Origin: Candidatus Sumerlaeota bacterium
GTDB taxonomy: Bacteria > Sumerlaeota > Sumerlaeia > SLMS01
DNA: 7,227 bases
Assembly: GCA_020850785.1 (NCBI GenBank)
Contig: JADZDZ010000280.1
Location: 1 to 7,227, forward strand
Reading direction: 5' to 3'
The position numbers and the translations under genes are program-made. Below the pieces are notes generated by a model that ran no database searches, had not been told where the DNA came from, and was given only the letters and a program-made list of their open reading frames with translations. Shown here piece after piece: positions 6,539 through 7,227 of the stretch (its first letter is position 1; each line of letters begins with the position of its first letter).

Positions 6539-7227
6539 TGGAACAGCTCCTTCGCAGCACGCGCATTGTCACGCCCACCGGCATCGTCGATGGCGCGATT
6601 CACATTTCCGGGGATCGTATCACGGCGGTGAGTGCGGCTGCGGACATTCCCACCGGCATCCCCGCACAGGATTTTGGAAACCTTGCGATCCTGCCGGGAC
6701 TGGTTGATCCCCACGTGCATATCAACGAACCGGGACGCAGCGACTGGGAAGGGTTTCAGACCGCCACGCGCGCCGCCGCCGCCGGTGGCATCACCGCATT
6801 GATTGACATGCCGCTGAATTCGTCGCCGGTGACGACAACGCTGGAGGCGCTGCGCGAGAAGCATGCGGCGGCGGCAGGCAAACTCACAGTCGATGTGGGA
6901 TTTCACGGCGGCCTGATTCCCGGAAATTTTCCGCAACTCGGCGCGCTGGCGGACGCCGGCGTGTTTGGCATCAAGGCGTTTCTGGTGCATTCCGGCATTG
7001 ATGAATTCCCCAACGCCACGGAATCGGACCTGCGCGCGGCCATGCCGATTCTACAACAACGCAACCTGCCACTGCTCGTTCACGCGGAACTGGACGAGGC
7101 GTCGCCACCGCCGCACGATGGTCGCAGCGACCACGCGGCCTGGAGTGCATCGCGCCCCCAGTCGATGGAAGTGCGCGCCATCGAAATGCTGCTGGCGCGC
7201 CATCGCGAGGCACCCTGTCCGCTGCAC
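6538..7227 (+). CDS. allB: Allantoinase (partial, C-terminus beyond right edge)
   Basis: It opens the hydantoin ring of allantoin to give allantoate, the substrate of the first enzyme of this operon. I read 230 codons from the ATG at 6538 to the window edge with no stop; allantoinases are about 450 residues, so half is missing. It belongs to the cyclic amidohydrolase superfamily: PGLVDPHVHINEPGR (53-67) supplies metal ligands H59 and H61, GIKAFLV (144-150) has the lysine K146 that is carboxylated to bridge the two metals, and VHAEL (181-185) supplies H182. DMPLNSSP (90-97) is the allantoinase version of this loop; dihydroorotases have an MPNT-type loop. The last residues, PLH, appear to begin the next histidine motif (HIVHLS in relatives). 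The start shares one base with the upstream stop (TAATG) and the closest GGAG is too near to be ideal, so reinitiation by the same ribosomes is likely. Confidence 0.93.
   Translation, partial: MEQLLRSTRIVTPTGIVDGAIHISGDRITAVSAAADIPTGIPAQDFGNLAILPGLVDPHVHINEPGRSDWEGFQTATRAAAAGGITALIDMPLNSSPVTTTLEALREKHAAAAGKLTVDVGFHGGLIPGNFPQLGALADAGVFGIKAFLVHSGIDEFPNATESDLRAAMPILQQRNLPLLVHAELDEASPPPHDGRSDHAAWSASRPQSMEVRAIEMLLARHREAPCPLH

Noticed and set aside
1..7227. A novel defence, mobile or CRISPR-like system
   Set aside because: All long coding regions are accounted for by recognisable purine and ureide catabolism enzymes. No direct-repeat array, transposase, integrase or RNA gene is visible.

Overview
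The window holds a compact purine and ureide catabolism locus. Two operons diverge from a roughly 130-base intergenic region at about 3146-3274. The DNA is G+C-rich (about 60% by eye), the genes are packed with 1-4 base overlaps or gaps, and there are no introns, so it is bacterial chromosomal DNA. Nothing in it (no rRNA, no marker gene) lets me name the phylum. No mobile element, CRISPR array, tRNA or terminator was seen. Both operons run off the ends of the window.

Left half, minus strand (3145 down to 1): a three-subunit xanthine dehydrogenase in the order molybdenum subunit, [2Fe-2S] subunit, FAD subunit. The last gene is cut by the left edge after 180 codons. The genes overlap as ATGA and GTGA, so translation is probably coupled. 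The large subunit keeps the Glu/Arg/Glu purine-handling triad known from bovine xanthine dehydrogenase, which argues for xanthine or hypoxanthine as substrate rather than an aldehyde or CO.

Right half, plus strand (3275 to 7227): allantoate amidohydrolase, (S)-ureidoglycine aminohydrolase, ureidoglycolate amidohydrolase and allantoinase. The allantoinase is cut by the right edge after 230 codons. Together they would take allantoin to allantoate, ureidoglycine, ureidoglycolate and finally glyoxylate, releasing all four nitrogens as ammonia and two carbons as CO2. Neither free urea nor oxalurate would be formed. This is the route described for plants; E. coli instead oxidises ureidoglycolate to oxalurate. 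The two M20-type amidohydrolases are paralogues, but each carries the signature of its own family.

The steps between the two halves (urate oxidation, hydroxyisourate hydrolysis, OHCU decarboxylation) are not here and presumably lie outside. The divergent control region holds two short perfect inverted repeats, one of them inside a possible promoter for the ureide operon, so joint control by a purine or ureide regulator is plausible but unproven. I do not see a wholly undescribed system. The most notable point is the complete plant-style four-ammonia ureide pathway packed into one bacterial operon next to its xanthine dehydrogenase.
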